Origin: Draconibacterium mangrovi
Lineage (GTDB): Bacteria > Bacteroidota > Bacteroidia > Bacteroidales > Prolixibacteraceae
Reading direction: 5' to 3'
Length of the DNA stretch: 64,000 nucleotides
Assembly: GCF_010586825.1 (NCBI RefSeq)
Contig: NZ_JAAAGB010000005.1
Coordinates: 62,001-126,000, forward strand
The stretch's first letter is position 1. Every line of letters starts with the position of its first letter. The notes beneath the pieces were generated by a model. It saw nothing but the letters and a program-made list of their open reading frames with translations, was not told the origin of the DNA and made no database searches. Position numbers and translations under genes: made by a program. This document shows positions 62,326-64,000 of this stretch, piece by piece.

Positions 62326-62889
62326 TTACTTCTGCATGTATTTCGGTACCGGAATCATGATGTGAACATAGGGCGTTCCGCTCCACATTACCCACGGGCC
62401 GCCGTTATCCGAATTTGTTGGTATTCCTTCAATAACTGATTCGTCCGGTGAGACAACGACGATATGCGGCACTTGTATTTCCATCCATTCGTTGTCGGGA
62501 GTAGGACTGGTATCCCAGGGATTTGTATTGCTGCGCGGAGCTCCTCCCTGCAAAAAATAGCCAAAGCCTGTTCGGGTAATATCAGGTGTTCGTTTTTCTT
62601 TTATGGCACTGAAAAGCTCAATAATTTGATCGTCGATACACATGGGATTATAACCGTCCATATGTGGATTATCGGGGAAACAGGTCCACCCGTTGGTTCC
62701 TTCACGCAAAACGATTGGTTTTCCGTCGGGTTCTGACGAGTAGTCGAGAATGGTGGCATTTTTAGTAATCGAAGGTGGTCCGGCACTCATGGCTTCTTCG
62801 ATTCTGGCTTTTATATCGTTGGTTTGCGCTTGTGTGGGAAGGTGCACTAAACCTAAAAGTAAAATAGTTATAATTGAAAGTGTTTTCAT
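62326..62889 (-). CDS. exported protein of unknown function (187 residues)
   Basis: Signal peptide ends PTQAQ. The body has ATILDYSSEPDGKPIVLREG, GWTCFPDNPHMDGYNPMCID and a tail VMWSGTPYVHIMIPV. I recall similar uncharacterised exported proteins, but no function is known. It is preceded by the TPR protein gene on the same strand with 41 bases between, so the two may be co-transcribed. Confidence 0.75.
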   Translation of the reverse strand: MKTLSIITILLLGLVHLPTQAQTNDIKARIEEAMSAGPPSITKNATILDYSSEPDGKPIVLREGTNGWTCFPDNPHMDGYNPMCIDDQIIELFSAIKEKRTPDITRTGFGYFLQGGAPRSNTNPWDTSPTPDNEWMEIQVPHIVVVSPDESVIEGIPTNSDNGGPWVMWSGTPYVHIMIPVPKYMQK

Positions 62890-62930
62890 CTCAGTTTATA
62901 ATAAGGAGTTTCAATCAGCCAAAAAAGAGA

Positions 62931-64000
62931 TTATTTAATCCTTGAACTGTTGATTGGAATATCTGCAGTTGCCCATATATCTGTTAATTGTTGATCGATT
63001 TCAGCAACTTTATCACTGTTTCCAAGCTTATTGTAAGCCCGTTTCAAACCGTGAAAAGCCCAACCATTTCGTGGAAAATTGGCAAGGTCTTCCCGGTAAG
63101 TCTCGATGGCATCACGGTAGTTTTCAGCTTCAATCTGAACCGCCCCTAAATGATGGCGTACCGAGAAAAACCAGTCAGGAGGTTCATTGTAGTTTAATGC
63201 ATCTTCGATTGTTATGGCTTCGGTTAGTAATTTAACCGATTGCGAATAATCTTTTTGCGTAGCCAGAATCTCAGCTTTCAAAACATGGTGCGCTATCTGA
63301 ACCAACTCGTAAGTTGAGTTAATATCCCAAATGGTCAGGTCTTTCAAACTTTCGTCCTGCGCTAAAATTTCAAGATTGTCAAGTTCCTTTTGCGCTCCGG
63401 CAACATCTTGTTTTGCCAGAAATGCCATTCCCCGGGCATAAGAACGAACTGCAGAAGGATAACTTAATGAAGGCGTCTCATCGGGTAAAGTAAGAATTTT
63501 ATCCCACTTCCCGAATTTTACATACACATAGTACGGGATAGTGTAATAATGCTGAAGAGTTCCCCAGCCGGGCTCTTTCATCAACTGTATACTAACCATT
63601 TCTCCCAATTTCTCTGATGCTAGAATTCCCCAGTAACTGTTTCCCTCCAGTGTAGCTGTAGCTGCCATAAAATGATAATTGTGCGGATAATAAGTTAGAG
63701 GATACACGCCCTGGGCATGACAGGCAGTGGTGTATGAGCTGTCGGATGCAACAGCATTTATATTCGCAACAGTTCCCTTATGATAGTGCCCTGTGCGAAT
63801 ATAAATATGCGAAGGCATATGCACTAAATGTCCTGCTCCGGGTACAAGCCCGTCGTCGAAAACCTTGGCAGAAGGAATACCTCTTTCCGGAGTATTTGAG
63901 GATTCAACTGCATGAATATATAAGTGATGAGCTCCCGGATGTAGTGGATTCTGCGCTATAATCTTTTCCAGTACTTCCTCAATTTCCGTCGTCCAGGATT
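62931..64000 (-). CDS. TPR-repeat protein, 5' end cut by window edge
   Basis: The minus-strand frame is open to the last base of the window. It reads IIAQNPLHPGAHHLYIHAVE, then GLVPGAGHLVHMPSHIYIRT, a well-conserved block in a family of uncharacterised TPR proteins, and continues with helical repeats (QEYRDAIETYREDLANFPRN-like, GLKRAYNKLGNSDKVAEID) to a C-terminus at 62931. An apparent start at 63824 is an internal GTG in the conserved block, so the true start lies beyond 64000. The histidines (HH..H, HMPSH) could bind a metal. Function unknown. Confidence 0.8.
   Translation of the reverse strand, partial: SWTTEIEEVLEKIIAQNPLHPGAHHLYIHAVESSNTPERGIPSAKVFDDGLVPGAGHLVHMPSHIYIRTGHYHKGTVANINAVASDSSYTTACHAQGVYPLTYYPHNYHFMAATATLEGNSYWGILASEKLGEMVSIQLMKEPGWGTLQHYYTIPYYVYVKFGKWDKILTLPDETPSLSYPSAVRSYARGMAFLAKQDVAGAQKELDNLEILAQDESLKDLTIWDINSTYELVQIAHHVLKAEILATQKDYSQSVKLLTEAITIEDALNYNEPPDWFFSVRHHLGAVQIEAENYRDAIETYREDLANFPRNGWAFHGLKRAYNKLGNSDKVAEIDQQLTDIWATADIPINSSRIK

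Overview
This window looks like chromosomal DNA of a member of the Bacteroidota, most likely in or near the Marinilabiliales/Prolixibacteraceae. The reasons are several good matches to the Bacteroidota promoter (TTTG, about 19-20 bases, TAnnTTTG), a 286-residue RpoD-type sigma factor, TonB receptors with a carboxypeptidase-like N-terminal domain, a DUF4374 lipoprotein, Omp85/DUF748 envelope proteins and many Gln-terminated signal peptides. No rRNA or tRNA gene was seen. The species assignment is inference.

Layout. 1-1383: end of a DUF2200 gene, a 41-bp tandem repeat array and a ZIP metal transporter. 1472-8647: a minus-strand menaquinone operon, transcribed thioesterase - menF - menD - menB - menA - menC - menE, with most genes overlapping or nearly so; menH and the final methyltransferase are not here. 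8823-12896: a GDSL/SGNH lipoprotein, a MATE pump, and two superoxide dismutases whose outer-sphere residues indicate one Mn-type and one Fe-type enzyme, followed by a 57-residue winged-helix-like protein. 13081-18637: a xylose operon (xylB-xylA-xylE) with a GntR/LacI-type regulator and a shared operator-like repeat. 18946-25922: nitroreductase, proline dehydrogenase, OmpH/Skp-like protein, glycosyltransferase, a 2[4Fe-4S] ferredoxin, a lipoprotein and a YfcC-family permease. 26111-29400: an Omp85-type barrel translationally coupled to a DUF748 protein. 29511-36893: a His-rich barrel protein, then a TonB receptor, DUF4374 lipoprotein, PepSY membrane protein and diflavin reductase, which together resemble the Xus xenosiderophore uptake system with an added reductase.

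36894-44995 is repeat-rich. Long intergenic spaces carry 7-bp-phased tracts, hairpin chains and dispersed palindromes around an FtsX-type permease, an RDD protein, a DUF2007/zinc-ribbon protein and the remnant of a second RDD gene. 44996-48983 is an A/T-rich accessory island: an unknown 284-residue protein plus a SIR2-domain protein, bounded by complementary 10-bp sites and followed by an attC-like imperfect hairpin, then a DUF262/DUF1524 (GmrSD-like) nuclease. This is the best candidate for an undescribed defence system. 49078-54103 holds small membrane proteins (one broken by an in-frame TGA, one duplicated), a HEAT-repeat protein, a paralogous pair of unknown helical proteins, a 21-bp tandem array and a PliI-type lysozyme inhibitor.

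54329-64000: a REP-like element, the RpoD-type sigma factor, envelope and secreted proteins (OMP-like barrel, DUF486, succinylglutamate-desuccinylase-like peptidase, double SnoaL-like protein, lipoproteins) and a TPR protein that runs off the right edge. Start codons were moved downstream of the longest frame where signal peptides, operon overlaps or promoter elements supported it.
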